Source: Leadbettera azotonutricia ZAS-9 (GTDB lineage Bacteria > Spirochaetota > Spirochaetia > Treponematales > Breznakiellaceae). From it: DNA of 64,000 nt. Below, one piece after another: positions 41,979 through 50,926 of this stretch; position 1 is the stretch's first letter, and each line of letters opens with the position of its first letter. The DNA lies in assembly GCF_000214355.1 (NCBI RefSeq), contig NC_015577.1:2002453-2066452 (forward strand), written 5' to 3'. A model generated the notes under the pieces. It was not told where the DNA came from. It did no database searches and was given only the letters and a program-made list of their open reading frames with translations. Made by a program: the position numbers and the translations under genes.

Positions 41979-42720
41979 CGAGGCCGACCAAAACTTCAAC
42001 AAGCTTTCCCTCCAATTCCGCTGCCTTGTGGGAACCATAAGCCCTTTCTTTTTTATTCAGCGTCAGTTCTTCATCAAAAACAATGCCTTGCCCTGCCTCG
42101 CCGAGGACAAGTATCCTGCTCCCCAAATAGAGGGCTTCCTTGGGATCATGGGTAACTGCCAGGGCAAGCCTTTTTTCCCTGTGCAGAAGATCCAGGGTTA
42201 GATCCATAAGTCCAAGCCGCAACGGTATATCCAGGGAATGAAAAGCCTCGTCCATGAGAAGTACGGGTGAAGGATAGGCAAAAGCCCTGGCAATGGAAAC
42301 CCTCTGCTTCTGGCCTCCCGAAAGCTCCGAGGGAAAGGCATGGGCTTTTTCTTCCATGGATACCAATTCAAGAAAGTGGCCTGCCCGAGCCAGGGCTTCG
42401 CCTTTTCCAAATATTTTTTCCAATGCCAAAGAAACATTTTCCAGCACCGTAAAATGGGGAAGGAGGCGATCCTCCTGAAACACAAAAGAGAAAGTCCCGC
42501 ATGCATCGTTATTGCTGCCCTCATCTTCAATATCAATGCTGCCTGAACCAGGCTGCAAAAGCCCGGCAATAAGCCGCAACAGGGTTGTCTTACCGCAGCC
42601 GGAAGGGCCAAGCAACGCTGTGGGCAGATCGTCACTGTCAGATCCCAGCAGCAAATTAAAATCAGTAAAGAGAAGATGTTCAGTGAAGCCAAATGAAAGA
42701 TCTTTGATGCGTATCTTCAT
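41971..42720 (-). CDS. ABC transporter ATPase, NitT/TauT type
   Basis: A 249-residue ABC ATPase with Walker A GPSGCGKTTLLRLIAG, Q-loop FVFQEDRLLPHFTVLENV, signature SELSGGQKQRVSIARA, Walker B VLLMDEAFHSLD and switch VTHDPKEALYLG. The set fits the nitrate/sulfonate/taurine and thiamine-precursor importers. In Walker B the usual glutamate after DE is kept (MDEAF). It overlaps the permease by 4 bases and completes a three-gene importer. Substrate unknown. Confidence 0.92.
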   Translation of the reverse strand: MKIRIKDLSFGFTEHLLFTDFNLLLGSDSDDLPTALLGPSGCGKTTLLRLIAGLLQPGSGSIDIEDEGSNNDACGTFSFVFQEDRLLPHFTVLENVSLALEKIFGKGEALARAGHFLELVSMEEKAHAFPSELSGGQKQRVSIARAFAYPSPVLLMDEAFHSLDIPLRLGLMDLTLDLLHREKRLALAVTHDPKEALYLGSRILVLGEAGQGIVFDEELTLNKKERAYGSHKAAELEGKLVEVLVGLAT

Positions 42721-43457
42721 GGTTTTTTTCTTTTAATGACAAGACCCAGCATGAACTGGGTAAGGGCTGCCGCCAAAACTGTCGCAAGGGTCCAGGCAAA
42801 AAGCTCGGGGGTTTCGAGCTGGGCTTTGGCCTGTTGCATGCCGGTTCCTATGCTGCGGAGGGGCTGCACTAAAACTTCCGCGGCCACTACAACCTTCCAG
42901 CAGAGCGAAAGGCTGCTCTTTAGCCCTCCAAGCATAAAGGGCATTATGGAAGGAATATAAAGATACCGCAAGGTTTCTTTGGGATTCATCCTGTAAACGA
43001 TGAATAATTCTTTTAGCTTAGGGTCCACCTGGTGTATGCCTTCTATGGTATTTGCAGCCATTACCGGGAAGACCATGAGGAAGGCTGTAAAAACCGGGGT
43101 CTTTTCTGATCCCAATATAAGAAAGCAGATGAGTATGACCGACATTACGGGGGTTGCGGAAATTATCGAAAAGAGGGGTTTTAAAAAGGCGCCCGCACGA
43201 TTATCAAGCCCCGAGGCTATCCCGAAGACAAGGCCCAGGGGCACAGAGATCAACATGCCGCCTATTACCCTTAAAAAACTAAAGCCCAGGCTGGTTAAAA
43301 ATTTCGGGTTTCCAAAAAGGGAACCGAATTTTTCAATTACCGGCAGAGGGCCGGGAAGGATAAGGCTGCTTCCAAAAAGAAATGCCCCAAGCTGCCAAAG
43401 GATGAGCAGAACTATAATCCCTGCCAATAACCAGAGGCCGGCTTTTTCCTGCTTCAT
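42717..43457 (-). CDS. ABC transporter permease, NitT/TauT type
   Basis: A 246-residue inner-membrane permease with about six helices. The first is LLAGIIVLLILWQLGAFLF; the coupling motif reads EGIHQVDPKLKELFIVYRMN, near the EAA loop of the family. LLAGLKSSL-like GGLKSSLSLCWKVVVAAEVL follows, then the last helix ends with AALTQFMLGLVIKRKKP. It lies 4 bases after the binding-protein gene and overlaps the ATPase gene. Permeases of this group import sulfonates, nitrate or pyrimidine precursors. Confidence 0.92.
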   Translation of the reverse strand: MKQEKAGLWLLAGIIVLLILWQLGAFLFGSSLILPGPLPVIEKFGSLFGNPKFLTSLGFSFLRVIGGMLISVPLGLVFGIASGLDNRAGAFLKPLFSIISATPVMSVILICFLILGSEKTPVFTAFLMVFPVMAANTIEGIHQVDPKLKELFIVYRMNPKETLRYLYIPSIMPFMLGGLKSSLSLCWKVVVAAEVLVQPLRSIGTGMQQAKAQLETPELFAWTLATVLAAALTQFMLGLVIKRKKP

Positions 43458-43460
43458 TCT

Positions 43461-44441
43461 CTAGGGCTTATAATAAAAACTGTCTCCCGGAAGGGAGCCG
43501 CCAATGGAAGCAGGAGAAAATTCAAGGAACACTTTGAAAAGCGCCTCTATCTGCGGCCTGGCCTGATCCGCAGGGATAAACACATAATTGCTGCGGGGTA
43601 TGGCAGCGCTAATCACGGGCGCCCTCAGCCCAAGGTCATGCTTTTCTACCAGAACCCCGGCTGCTGCGGGGTTGGAAACAGTCCATTCGATAGAAGCCTT
43701 AAGGCTTTCGAGGATTGCGTTGATTGCAGCGGGATTATAGGCCGCGAAATCCCCGTCTACTGCCAGGACGGTCATGGGATAATTGCCCTGACCGCCCGCT
43801 TTGATCCATTCATCCTGAATATCCCCTATTTGACGGAGATCGTTTTTTCCCGACCGGGCCATGGTGGCAAAGGGTTCGGGCAGCAGGGCGGTGGAAACAC
43901 GTCCGGCGATCAGGGATTGGGCAATTTCCGGATATGCCAGGGCATAGCTCAGGGTTACATCCTTCTCGGGGTTTATCCCCCCGGAAAGAAGCAGACGCCT
44001 GAACACATAATCGGGGGTGGCGCCCTGGCCAGCAACTTCCACGGTTTTGCCCCGCAGATCTGCAAGGCTCTGTACTGCCGGATCGGATGTGAGCAGACTC
44101 AGCATGCCGGTCCCGGTAATCGCGGCGATTTGAATGTTTTTCCCCGAAGAAGCAATCTTCGCCGCCACATTGGCGGGCAATATGCCGACCTTTGCGTCCC
44201 CGGAAATGAAACGGGCTGCCATCAAGTCTGCCTGGGCAAGGGCTTCAAGCTTAACCTCATAACCCCGTATCTGCGGCGGATACTCAAACATGCGTATCAT
44301 GCTGACGCCGGATGGCCCTTTGATGGCGTATATGGCAAGGCTGTTAATGGCCTGTTCATTGGCCCCCCGGGCATGGGCGAATCCGCTGATTGCAAGCAAG
44401 GCTAAAACAATTAGTATCGACCGCGAAAATTTTGTGTTCAT
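43461..44441 (-). CDS. ABC transporter periplasmic binding protein (NMT1/TauA type)
   Basis: A 326-residue exported binding protein. Signal peptide (ILIVLALLAISGFAHA) is followed by the family blocks KVGILPANVAAKIASSGKNI, LRGKTVEVAGQGATPDYVFR, LIAGRVSTALLPEPFATMAR and PMTVLAVDGDFAAYNPAAIN. Two-lobed proteins of this type collect sulfonates, nitrate or thiamine precursors. The ATG at 44441 is preceded by TTTCCA, 17 bases, TATTAT and 7 bases, without a Shine-Dalgarno sequence, so a leaderless message is predicted. An ATG at 44468 would lie inside that promoter. Confidence 0.88.
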   Translation of the reverse strand: MNTKFSRSILIVLALLAISGFAHARGANEQAINSLAIYAIKGPSGVSMIRMFEYPPQIRGYEVKLEALAQADLMAARFISGDAKVGILPANVAAKIASSGKNIQIAAITGTGMLSLLTSDPAVQSLADLRGKTVEVAGQGATPDYVFRRLLLSGGINPEKDVTLSYALAYPEIAQSLIAGRVSTALLPEPFATMARSGKNDLRQIGDIQDEWIKAGGQGNYPMTVLAVDGDFAAYNPAAINAILESLKASIEWTVSNPAAAGVLVEKHDLGLRAPVISAAIPRSNYVFIPADQARPQIEALFKVFLEFSPASIGGSLPGDSFYYKP

Positions 44442-44448
44442 ATTAATA

Positions 44449-44477
44449 ATAATACCGGAATAAGGCATAAATGGAAA
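44449..44477 (-). promoter_or_regulatory. Leaderless-type promoter of the ABC importer operon
   Basis: On the minus strand TTTCCA (44477-44472), a 17-base spacer and TATTAT (44454-44449) precede the ATG at 44441 by 7 bases. This puts the transcription start on the start codon. A longer frame beginning at 44468 would start upstream of transcription and is rejected for that reason. Confidence 0.5.
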
Positions 44478-44559
44478 GGTTCACAGGACAGCGTAACCTG
44501 GATGTTCTTGTAGGCTATGGGCAGAAGGAAGAATTTGACCACCACGGAACAGGCAGGGA

Positions 44560-45276
44560 TTAGGAATTTTGCTTTGTTTTTAGAACTTCGCTGTAGAAGC
44601 GCATGGTTTCTTCCAGGCTGATAAGGGAGGCGATTTTTTCATGCCCTGCGTTGAGGATTTTTGCAAGGGCATAGACGTAGGTTTTCATGATATCCATTAT
44701 TATTGTTTCCGCGCTGGCGCGGGTTTCGCCCGCAAAGGCCCTGCGGATTTCTTCGTCCACCCCCCTGTCCATCTGGCAGAGGAAAACAGAAAGGATGTCG
44801 GAGGAGGCGGCAAAATCGCACTCCCCTTTTTCCCGGGCTTCCTTGAGCAGGGGGCCGACAAGGGCCACATAAAAATCCCTTTCATATTTCTTTAACCTGT
44901 CCCTGAGCATAACGCTCCCCTCGTCCCGCCTGCGTTTTAAATATTCGGAAACAAAAGTGATATGGGACATGCCCATGTCCCGGTTTATCTCCCTGATTTT
45001 GCGTATCCTTTCGAAACAGGAGAGTTTTATATCCTGGGCCAACGGCTCCGCCGCCATGCCCAGCACCCGGTAATGCTCGGCGCACATGCGGTCCAGGAGG
45101 CTTTCTTTGGAATCAAAATGATGGTAAAGAGCTCCCTTGGTGAGGCCCGTACGTTCCGCAATCAGGCGCATGGAAGTTTTTTCATAACCCTGCTCCATAA
45201 AGAGCACTTCCGCAGAACGCATAATTTCGATAAAGGTTTCCGCTTTTTGTTTATCCCTGCGGTTCATTTTCCGCAT
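44560..45276 (-). CDS. TetR-family repressor
   Basis: A 238-residue TetR protein. The DNA-binding domain has EIMRSAEVLFMEQGYEKTSM, LIAERTGLTKGALYHHFDSK and ESLLDRMCAEHY. The ligand-binding part is all-helical and unlike named members. The ATG at 45276 overlaps the end of the MFS gene by 26 bases; an ATG at 45267 is an alternative. It closes the aldo/keto reductase-MFS-TetR operon, so it likely represses the operon until an exported compound binds. Confidence 0.9.
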   Translation of the reverse strand: MRKMNRRDKQKAETFIEIMRSAEVLFMEQGYEKTSMRLIAERTGLTKGALYHHFDSKESLLDRMCAEHYRVLGMAAEPLAQDIKLSCFERIRKIREINRDMGMSHITFVSEYLKRRRDEGSVMLRDRLKKYERDFYVALVGPLLKEAREKGECDFAASSDILSVFLCQMDRGVDEEIRRAFAGETRASAETIIMDIMKTYVYALAKILNAGHEKIASLISLEETMRFYSEVLKTKQNS

Positions 45277-46552
45277 CCATCTTTTCCCCTTCAGCAGGAG
45301 TTTCCGCTGGGAGGTAGGGGTTCTTCAAATAGTAGATAAAGGTCACCAAAAAGCCTGTGGCTAAAAGGCCAAGGTTCAGCACAAAAGGGAGACTCCGGGA
45401 AATACTTGAAAGCATTCCCCCTATATACCCGAAAGGCGAAGTTGCGGCCATGATAATCATGTGCTGGATTGCCATGACTCTTGCGCGCTCGGCGGCGTTT
45501 ACATGAAGGGCCACCAGGGATTCAGCAAGCATGGCAAGTATGCCAAAACCAAAACCATCAAAAATAAGGGAAATGCAAAGCAGCACATATTTTACTGCCC
45601 CCTCCACAGGGGTGAGTATGAGCAGGGACTGTCCGACAAAATAACAGGCAAAGCCCACAAGGAGGGGGATCTTGAGAAGCCCCTTGGTCAGATGGGGCAC
45701 CACCACAAAGAGGAAGAAGATGGCTACCACGGATTTCAGCACCGGGAAAAGGGGCAGCAGGGGATCGGGGACCAAAAGTTTCTTGCTTACGATTACCTGC
45801 CAGAAGGTATTGTTGATCATGCCTACAGCACCCACCAGGGCGGTTATCACCAGTGAAAAAACAGTGCCGTGGGAATGGGCGATAATCTTTATTACTCCAC
45901 CGTAGCCCCCTGCAAGCTGGAAGATGTTTTTACCCTGGGTCTCCCTGAGGCGCACCACGCCGGTACGGGTCTCTTTGGACACCAAATAGAGGACTATTAT
46001 CTTTGCGGTCATCATCACAAACGCATTGATGTAAAGTATCTTGATGGCGGGCACCAGGGTGAACCGTGAAACCATTATCGAGGATATGGGGGCAAACAAT
46101 GCTGAAAGCTGGCCGGCCACTATTACCAGCGAATAGATCTTGGTAATTTGGCTTTTCTCTGCATCTTCTACCAGAAGGCAGTCCCAGGAATTGGTGGTAA
46201 CCTTCATGGTTCCGTTGAAAAGGGCTGCCACCAGGAAGAACCAAAAATTTTCAGCCCTCCACCAGATTAAGCAGGGTATGCTCCAGGATATAAAATCGAA
46301 AACCGCAGTGGCTTTGCGCCTGCCCATTTTGTCCGTAATAGGGCCGGAAAAAAACGCAAAGACCACCTGGGAGAGCATGTAAATAGTAGCGATGAGCCCT
46401 ACCTGCACATCATTCAAGCCTATGGCCAGCATATACACTGACGCATAGGGTATGCAGAGATTCATGGAGAGCCCCCACATGGGCTCGGTATAAACGCAGG
46501 CCCGAGGGTTTCCCCTAAGGCCAACGAGGGTTTTTATTAGCGGATTGCTCAC
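45251..46552 (-). CDS. Major facilitator superfamily transporter
   Basis: A 433-residue MFS protein with 12 predicted helices. The A-motif-like loop is SGPITDKMGRRKATAVFD between helices 2 and 3. GTMKVTTNSWDCLLVEDAEK and ALVGAVGMINNTFWQVIVSK lie in loops. The C-terminal tail is acidic and ends EGEKMDAENEPQG. The start is GTG at 46552, six bases after the aldo/keto reductase stop, so the pair is co-transcribed with tetR. Direction and substrate cannot be read; a TetR partner suggests drug or metabolite efflux. Confidence 0.86.
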   Translation of the reverse strand: MSNPLIKTLVGLRGNPRACVYTEPMWGLSMNLCIPYASVYMLAIGLNDVQVGLIATIYMLSQVVFAFFSGPITDKMGRRKATAVFDFISWSIPCLIWWRAENFWFFLVAALFNGTMKVTTNSWDCLLVEDAEKSQITKIYSLVIVAGQLSALFAPISSIMVSRFTLVPAIKILYINAFVMMTAKIIVLYLVSKETRTGVVRLRETQGKNIFQLAGGYGGVIKIIAHSHGTVFSLVITALVGAVGMINNTFWQVIVSKKLLVPDPLLPLFPVLKSVVAIFFLFVVVPHLTKGLLKIPLLVGFACYFVGQSLLILTPVEGAVKYVLLCISLIFDGFGFGILAMLAESLVALHVNAAERARVMAIQHMIIMAATSPFGYIGGMLSSISRSLPFVLNLGLLATGFLVTFIYYLKNPYLPAETPAEGEKMDAENEPQG

Positions 46553-46558
46553 AAAAAA

Positions 46559-47713
46559 TCAGCCTGCCAATATTTTATGGGTTTCTTTAAGCTGCTCCCG
46601 TATGGGAAGGCTCTGGGGGCATTTGCCCTCGCAGATTCCGCATTCCACGCATTTGGAAGCGTTTTCGTAATTCATCCAGGGATTCTTCCCGATCTCGGAA
46701 TAATTCTTCTTTGCAAATTCCGTAAGCTTGTACACCCGGTGATAATTCATCATGGTGAAGATCTCGGGGATATTGATATTCTGTGGACAGGGCATGCAGT
46801 ATTTGCAGCCTGTGCAGTAAAGCCCCGCAAGGCGCTCGTTTTCTTTCATCATGCTTTCGATTTGGGATGTTTCCGAAGCGCTCAAGGGGGAAGCATTGCT
46901 CGCCACTTTGGCGTTTTCTTCAAGCTGCCCGATGGTGCTCACTCCCGAAAGGGCAATATCCACATTATGGTTTGAAAGCACAAAGCGCAGGGCCATTTCA
47001 GCGGAACTTTGAACCTTGCCGGGCATAAGATCCTGAATCACTTTTGATGGGGCGCCAAGACGTCCGCCGCCCACGGGGCCCATTATCACAGTCCCAAGAC
47101 CCATTTCGCGGGCCAGGGCAATGCCCGGTTCCTTATCCCTGTCCAGGAGGTTGTACTGGCAGAGGAGGGTTTCAAGCACACCTTCGCCCCTTTTGAGGAT
47201 CTCTTTCAGGTTATCGCATTCCTTCTTTCCCGCTTCCCTGTCATGGAAGGAGAACGAAATATGCCTAATCACTCCCTGAGCCTTGAGCTTTTTGGCCCTC
47301 TCGAAAGGGCCGTCCTTGGCCAGCACTTTGGTCAGGAAATCGTTAAGCGAAACACCCCAAAAGTGATAAAAATCGATATGATCTGTCTGGAGATTCTTGA
47401 GGGACAATTCCAGGCGTTTTTCATAATCATCGCCCGAATCATTTTCGATAGGGTTCTTGGTAGAAACCCAAACCTTGTCCCGCCTGCCGCCCTTGAGGGC
47501 CTTGCCTAAAATAACCTCGCTCTGCTTATCGCAATAATAAGGGGCGGTATCAAAATAGTTGACCTCCAATTCCATGGCGCGATGAATGAGGGCTATGCCC
47601 TTTTCTTCATCGAAAATAGTCTTGCCGTCTTTTTCATAGCTCGGCAGCCGCATACATCCCATTCCAAGGCGGGATACTTTTACACCCGTCTTTCCAAATT
47701 CTACATATTGCAT
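46559..47713 (-). CDS. Aldo/keto reductase with C-terminal 4Fe-4S ferredoxin domain
   Basis: A 384-residue protein: an aldo/keto reductase barrel (residues ~1-280) with KTGVKVSRLGMGCMRLPSYE and the catalytic tyrosine in NYFDTAPYYCDKQSE, fused to a C-terminal cluster domain (CTGCKYCMPCPQNINIP and CVECGICEGKCPQSLPI). The fusion family is common in anaerobes and probably moves electrons between NAD(P)H and ferredoxin while reducing a carbonyl substrate. AAGGAAA lies 7 bases before the ATG at 47713; upstream in-frame codons are non-conserved. Confidence 0.92.
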   Translation of the reverse strand: MQYVEFGKTGVKVSRLGMGCMRLPSYEKDGKTIFDEEKGIALIHRAMELEVNYFDTAPYYCDKQSEVILGKALKGGRRDKVWVSTKNPIENDSGDDYEKRLELSLKNLQTDHIDFYHFWGVSLNDFLTKVLAKDGPFERAKKLKAQGVIRHISFSFHDREAGKKECDNLKEILKRGEGVLETLLCQYNLLDRDKEPGIALAREMGLGTVIMGPVGGGRLGAPSKVIQDLMPGKVQSSAEMALRFVLSNHNVDIALSGVSTIGQLEENAKVASNASPLSASETSQIESMMKENERLAGLYCTGCKYCMPCPQNINIPEIFTMMNYHRVYKLTEFAKKNYSEIGKNPWMNYENASKCVECGICEGKCPQSLPIREQLKETHKILAG

Positions 47714-47842
47714 AACACTTTCCTTGAACCTCTCGAAGGCTCCTGTAATAATAATTTCAAAACAAGAATTAATGAACCGCAAAGGAACGCGAAGTAACAC
47801 AAAGGTAAGAGGACTTGTTTTTCTTCTTCCTTAAATTCGCCC

Positions 47843-47862
47843 AAAACCCCGCTTACGCGGGG
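47843..47862 (-). terminator. Terminator downstream of ppdK
   Basis: On the minus strand CCCCGC, a GTAA loop, GCGGGG and then TTTT make a strong hairpin with a T-run about 60 bases after the ppdK stop. The remainder of the 209-base gap up to the aldo/keto reductase start (47714-47842 and 47863-47922) contains no recognisable gene. Confidence 0.75.
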
Positions 47863-47922
47863 AGGGTTAAAAAACTTTTGTTTTGAAGCCGACTCAACCG
47901 ATTTCGGAATTATCTCCTTGTC

Positions 47923-50823
47923 TTATTTTTTAGCCTTGGGCTCGCGTTTTGCAGGAGAAGCATTTTTTGCCGCCGGTTTCTTCACCGCCTTTTTTACTGC
48001 CGGCTTTATGCTTTTGGCAGTCTTTTTAACAACCGCTTTTTTTGTAACCAGCTTTTTTGCTGCGGATTTCTTTACCGTTGTTTTCTTTGCAGTCTTTTTA
48101 TCAGCAGCCTTCTTGATCGCGGGTTTTTTCGCAGCCGGCTTCTTCACAGTCGACTTTTTATCAGCCTTGGGCTTATTGTTCAGCACCGCCTGGGCGGCAG
48201 CCAGCCGCGCGAGGGGCACCCGGAAAGGTGAACAGGACACGTAAGAGAGGCCTGCCCTGTAGCAGAAGTCTATGGTCAGGGGATCGCCGCCGTGCTCGCC
48301 GCAGATGCCTACTTTAAGATCGGGGTTCACTGCCCTGCCCTGCTGGGTCGCATAGGAGATAAGCCAGCCCACCCCTTCCTCGTCAATAGACTTAAAGGGA
48401 TCCACATCAAGCACATTCTGCTGCAAATACGCGGGCAGGAAAGACGCTACATCGTCGCGGCTGAAGGCAAAGGTCATCTGGGTAAGGTCGTTGGTGCCAA
48501 AGCTGAAAAAGTCCGCATATCTGGCAATGTGGCCTGAGCGTATAGCCGCCCTGGGTACTTCGATCATGGTGCCTATCTTCACATGAAGCTTGACCCCGGC
48601 TTTGTCAAAGACCCGCTTCAAAATAGCCTCGGCATTGGGGCGCAGGAGCTTGAGCTCCCTGGCGGTGATGACAATGGGGATCATGATTTCGGGCTGCACG
48701 GGGATCTTCTTGCTGATGCATTCCGCTGCGGCAAGGGCAATGGCCTCAACCTGCATATTGTAGATCTCGGGGTAGGTAACCGCAAGGCGGCAGCCACGGT
48801 GGCCCAGCATGGGGTTCTGCTCGTGGAGCCTGTCGATCTTGGGCTGGAGGGATTCCACCGAAACTTTGAGGAATTCGGCCAGCTCCTGGGTTTCTTCCAG
48901 AGTATGGGGGACAAATTCGTGGAGGGGAGGATCGAGAAGCCTGATGGTAACGGGCCTTCCTTCCATGGCTTTGAATATGCCGAAGAAGTCCTTCTGCTGG
49001 AGGGGGAGTATTTCTTTTAAGGCCGCTTTCCTTTCTTCCAGGGTATCGGCCACGATCATGGCCCTAAAGTGGATAAGCTTGTCTTTATCGAAGAACATAT
49101 GTTCCGTACGGCAGAGGCCCACACCCTGGGCGCCGAAGGCAAAGGCCCGCTTGGCGTCTTCGGGCTGGTCGGCATTGGTCCTAACTTCGAAGCCTTTAAG
49201 GCTGCCCCGTTTTGCGGACGCCCGTATGTCATCGCACCACTTGAGGAAGGTGTCCATGTCTTTGGAAATATCGGGAGTTACCAGGGGAAGCTTGCCTTCG
49301 TACACTTCGCCTGTTGAACCGTCTATGGTGATCCAGTCGCCTTCGCTGAATTTCTTGGTTCCGATAAACAGGGTGTGTCCCTGGACAATCGCTTCCTTGG
49401 CGCCTGCCACGCAGGGGGTTCCCATGCCGCGGGCCACAACTGCCGCATGGCTTGTCATGCCTCCCGTGGAGGTAAGTATACCCTGGGAGGCAACCATGCC
49501 GCCAATGTCTTCGGGGCTGGTGTCTTTGCGCACCAAAAGCACTTTCTCGCCCCTGGCCTGCCATTCTTCCGCATCATTGGCGCTGAATACTATCTTGCCA
49601 CATGCAGCTCCCGGAGATGCGTTGAGCCCCCGGGTCATGGACTTGGCGGTCTTGAGCACCTTGAGGTCGATCATGGGATGCAGAAGCTGATCCAGCAGCG
49701 CGGGGCTTACCCTCTGTACTGCGGTTTCCTTGTCGATGAGTTTTTCGGCTACCATATCCACGGCGCATTTTACCGCGGCAGCTCCGGTGCGCTTGCCGTT
49801 CCTTGTTTGCAGTATGAAGAGCTTGCCCTGCTGGACTGTAAACTCCATGTCCTGCATATCGCGGAAATGCTTTTCGAGCTTGTTCTTGATGCCCACAAGC
49901 TGGTCGTAAATTTTCTTGTTTCTTTTGGCCAAGGTGGAAATTTTTTCAGGAGTCCTAATGCCCGCCACCACGTCTTCGCCCTGGGCGTTCATAAGATACT
50001 CGCCGTAGAATTCATTTTCGCCCGTGGAGGGGTCGCGGCTGAAACAGACGCCGGTACCTGAATCTTCGCCGAAATTGCCAAAGACCATGGACTGGACATT
50101 TACTGCCGTTCCCTTGATATTCCTGATATCGTTGAGCTGCCGGTATTTGATGGCCCGCTCGTTCATCCATGATCCGAATACCGCATTTATTGCGCCCCAT
50201 AGCTGATCCATGGGCTGCTGGGGAAAATCCTTGCCCGTGGTTTTCTTGACGATTTTTTTGTATTCCCCTACAAGTTCTTCCAAATCCCTTGCTGTAAGGT
50301 CAGTGTCCAACTCAACGCCACGCTTCTTTTTAAGGTCATTGATGGCCCCTTCAAATTCTTCGTAGGGAACCAGCATGACTACATCGCCGTACATCTGGAT
50401 AAACCGGCGGTAGGCATCCCAGGCAAAGCGGGTATTGCCGGTTCTGGCAGCCAGGCCTTTGACTGATTTATCGTTGATTCCCAGGTTGAGGATGGTGTCC
50501 ATCATGCCGGGCAGGGAAACCGGCGCCCCTGAACGCACCGATACAAGGAGGGGATCATCGGGATCGCCCAGCTTTTTGCCCATGGTTTTTTCAAGCTTTT
50601 GTAAAACTGCCAGGACTTCTTTGTCCAATCCAACAGGATATTTTTTACTTTTTGCATAAAACGCGCAGATCTCGGTAGAAATAGTAAATCCCGGGGGAAC
50701 CGGGATTCCAAGGTTGGTCATTTCAGCCAGGTTGGCGCCTTTGCCGCCCAGCTCATTCCTCATTGATGCATCGCCTTCGGCCTTTCCGTTGCCGAAAAAA
50801 TAGACATTCTTTATCTTAGCCAT
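47923..50823 (-). CDS. ppdK: Pyruvate, phosphate dikinase with a lysine/alanine-rich C-terminal tail
   Basis: A 966-residue enzyme that interconverts pyruvate plus ATP plus phosphate with phosphoenolpyruvate, AMP and pyrophosphate. The ATP-grasp part starts GKGANLAEMTNLGIPVPPGF; the phosphohistidine is in GGMTSHAAVVARGMGTPCVA; the PEP barrel has RTEHMFFD and GICGEHGGDPLTIDFCYRAG, and the enzyme proper ends SPFRVPLARLAAAQAVLNN near residue 883. Residues 884-966 are extra: 33 of 83 are lysine, in units like KKPAAKKPAIKK, with alanine, proline, threonine and valine. That tail resembles histone H1-like proteins. GGAGGG precedes the ATG. PPDK is central to energy and gluconeogenic flux in anaerobes. 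Confidence 0.97.
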   Translation of the reverse strand: MAKIKNVYFFGNGKAEGDASMRNELGGKGANLAEMTNLGIPVPPGFTISTEICAFYAKSKKYPVGLDKEVLAVLQKLEKTMGKKLGDPDDPLLVSVRSGAPVSLPGMMDTILNLGINDKSVKGLAARTGNTRFAWDAYRRFIQMYGDVVMLVPYEEFEGAINDLKKKRGVELDTDLTARDLEELVGEYKKIVKKTTGKDFPQQPMDQLWGAINAVFGSWMNERAIKYRQLNDIRNIKGTAVNVQSMVFGNFGEDSGTGVCFSRDPSTGENEFYGEYLMNAQGEDVVAGIRTPEKISTLAKRNKKIYDQLVGIKNKLEKHFRDMQDMEFTVQQGKLFILQTRNGKRTGAAAVKCAVDMVAEKLIDKETAVQRVSPALLDQLLHPMIDLKVLKTAKSMTRGLNASPGAACGKIVFSANDAEEWQARGEKVLLVRKDTSPEDIGGMVASQGILTSTGGMTSHAAVVARGMGTPCVAGAKEAIVQGHTLFIGTKKFSEGDWITIDGSTGEVYEGKLPLVTPDISKDMDTFLKWCDDIRASAKRGSLKGFEVRTNADQPEDAKRAFAFGAQGVGLCRTEHMFFDKDKLIHFRAMIVADTLEERKAALKEILPLQQKDFFGIFKAMEGRPVTIRLLDPPLHEFVPHTLEETQELAEFLKVSVESLQPKIDRLHEQNPMLGHRGCRLAVTYPEIYNMQVEAIALAAAECISKKIPVQPEIMIPIVITARELKLLRPNAEAILKRVFDKAGVKLHVKIGTMIEVPRAAIRSGHIARYADFFSFGTNDLTQMTFAFSRDDVASFLPAYLQQNVLDVDPFKSIDEEGVGWLISYATQQGRAVNPDLKVGICGEHGGDPLTIDFCYRAGLSYVSCSPFRVPLARLAAAQAVLNNKPKADKKSTVKKPAAKKPAIKKAADKKTAKKTTVKKSAAKKLVTKKAVVKKTAKSIKPAVKKAVKKPAAKNASPAKREPKAKK

Positions 50824-50892
50824 TCAGTTTTACCCTCCAATTGATGAATTCAGCATATCACATTTGGAAAAAGAAATAAAGGCTTCCGCACC

Positions 50893-50921
50893 TTAACCTT
50901 ATTCGTTTATAAGGTTATGAT
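50893..50921 (+). promoter_or_regulatory. Leaderless-type promoter of the helicase gene with internal palindrome
   Basis: TTAACC (50893-50898), 17 bases and TATGAT (50916-50921) precede the ATG at 50927 by 5 bases. Between and into the boxes lies the inverted repeat AACCTTAT (50895-50902) and ATAAGGTT (50909-50916). It could be an operator or a small hairpin. The AAGG before the ATG is too close (1 base) for a standard ribosome site. Confidence 0.45.
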
Positions 50922-50926
50922 AAGGT

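Noticed and set aside
44471-44563. A 30-residue rightward frame (MERFTGQRNLDVLVGYGQ...)
   Set aside because: No ribosome site, it covers the -35 box of the ABC operon, and it overlaps the tetR end. Too short to support.
47926-48174. Lysine-rich tail of PPDK as a separate histone-like gene
   Set aside because: It is in frame with the enzyme without an intervening stop, and has no start codon or ribosome site of its own.
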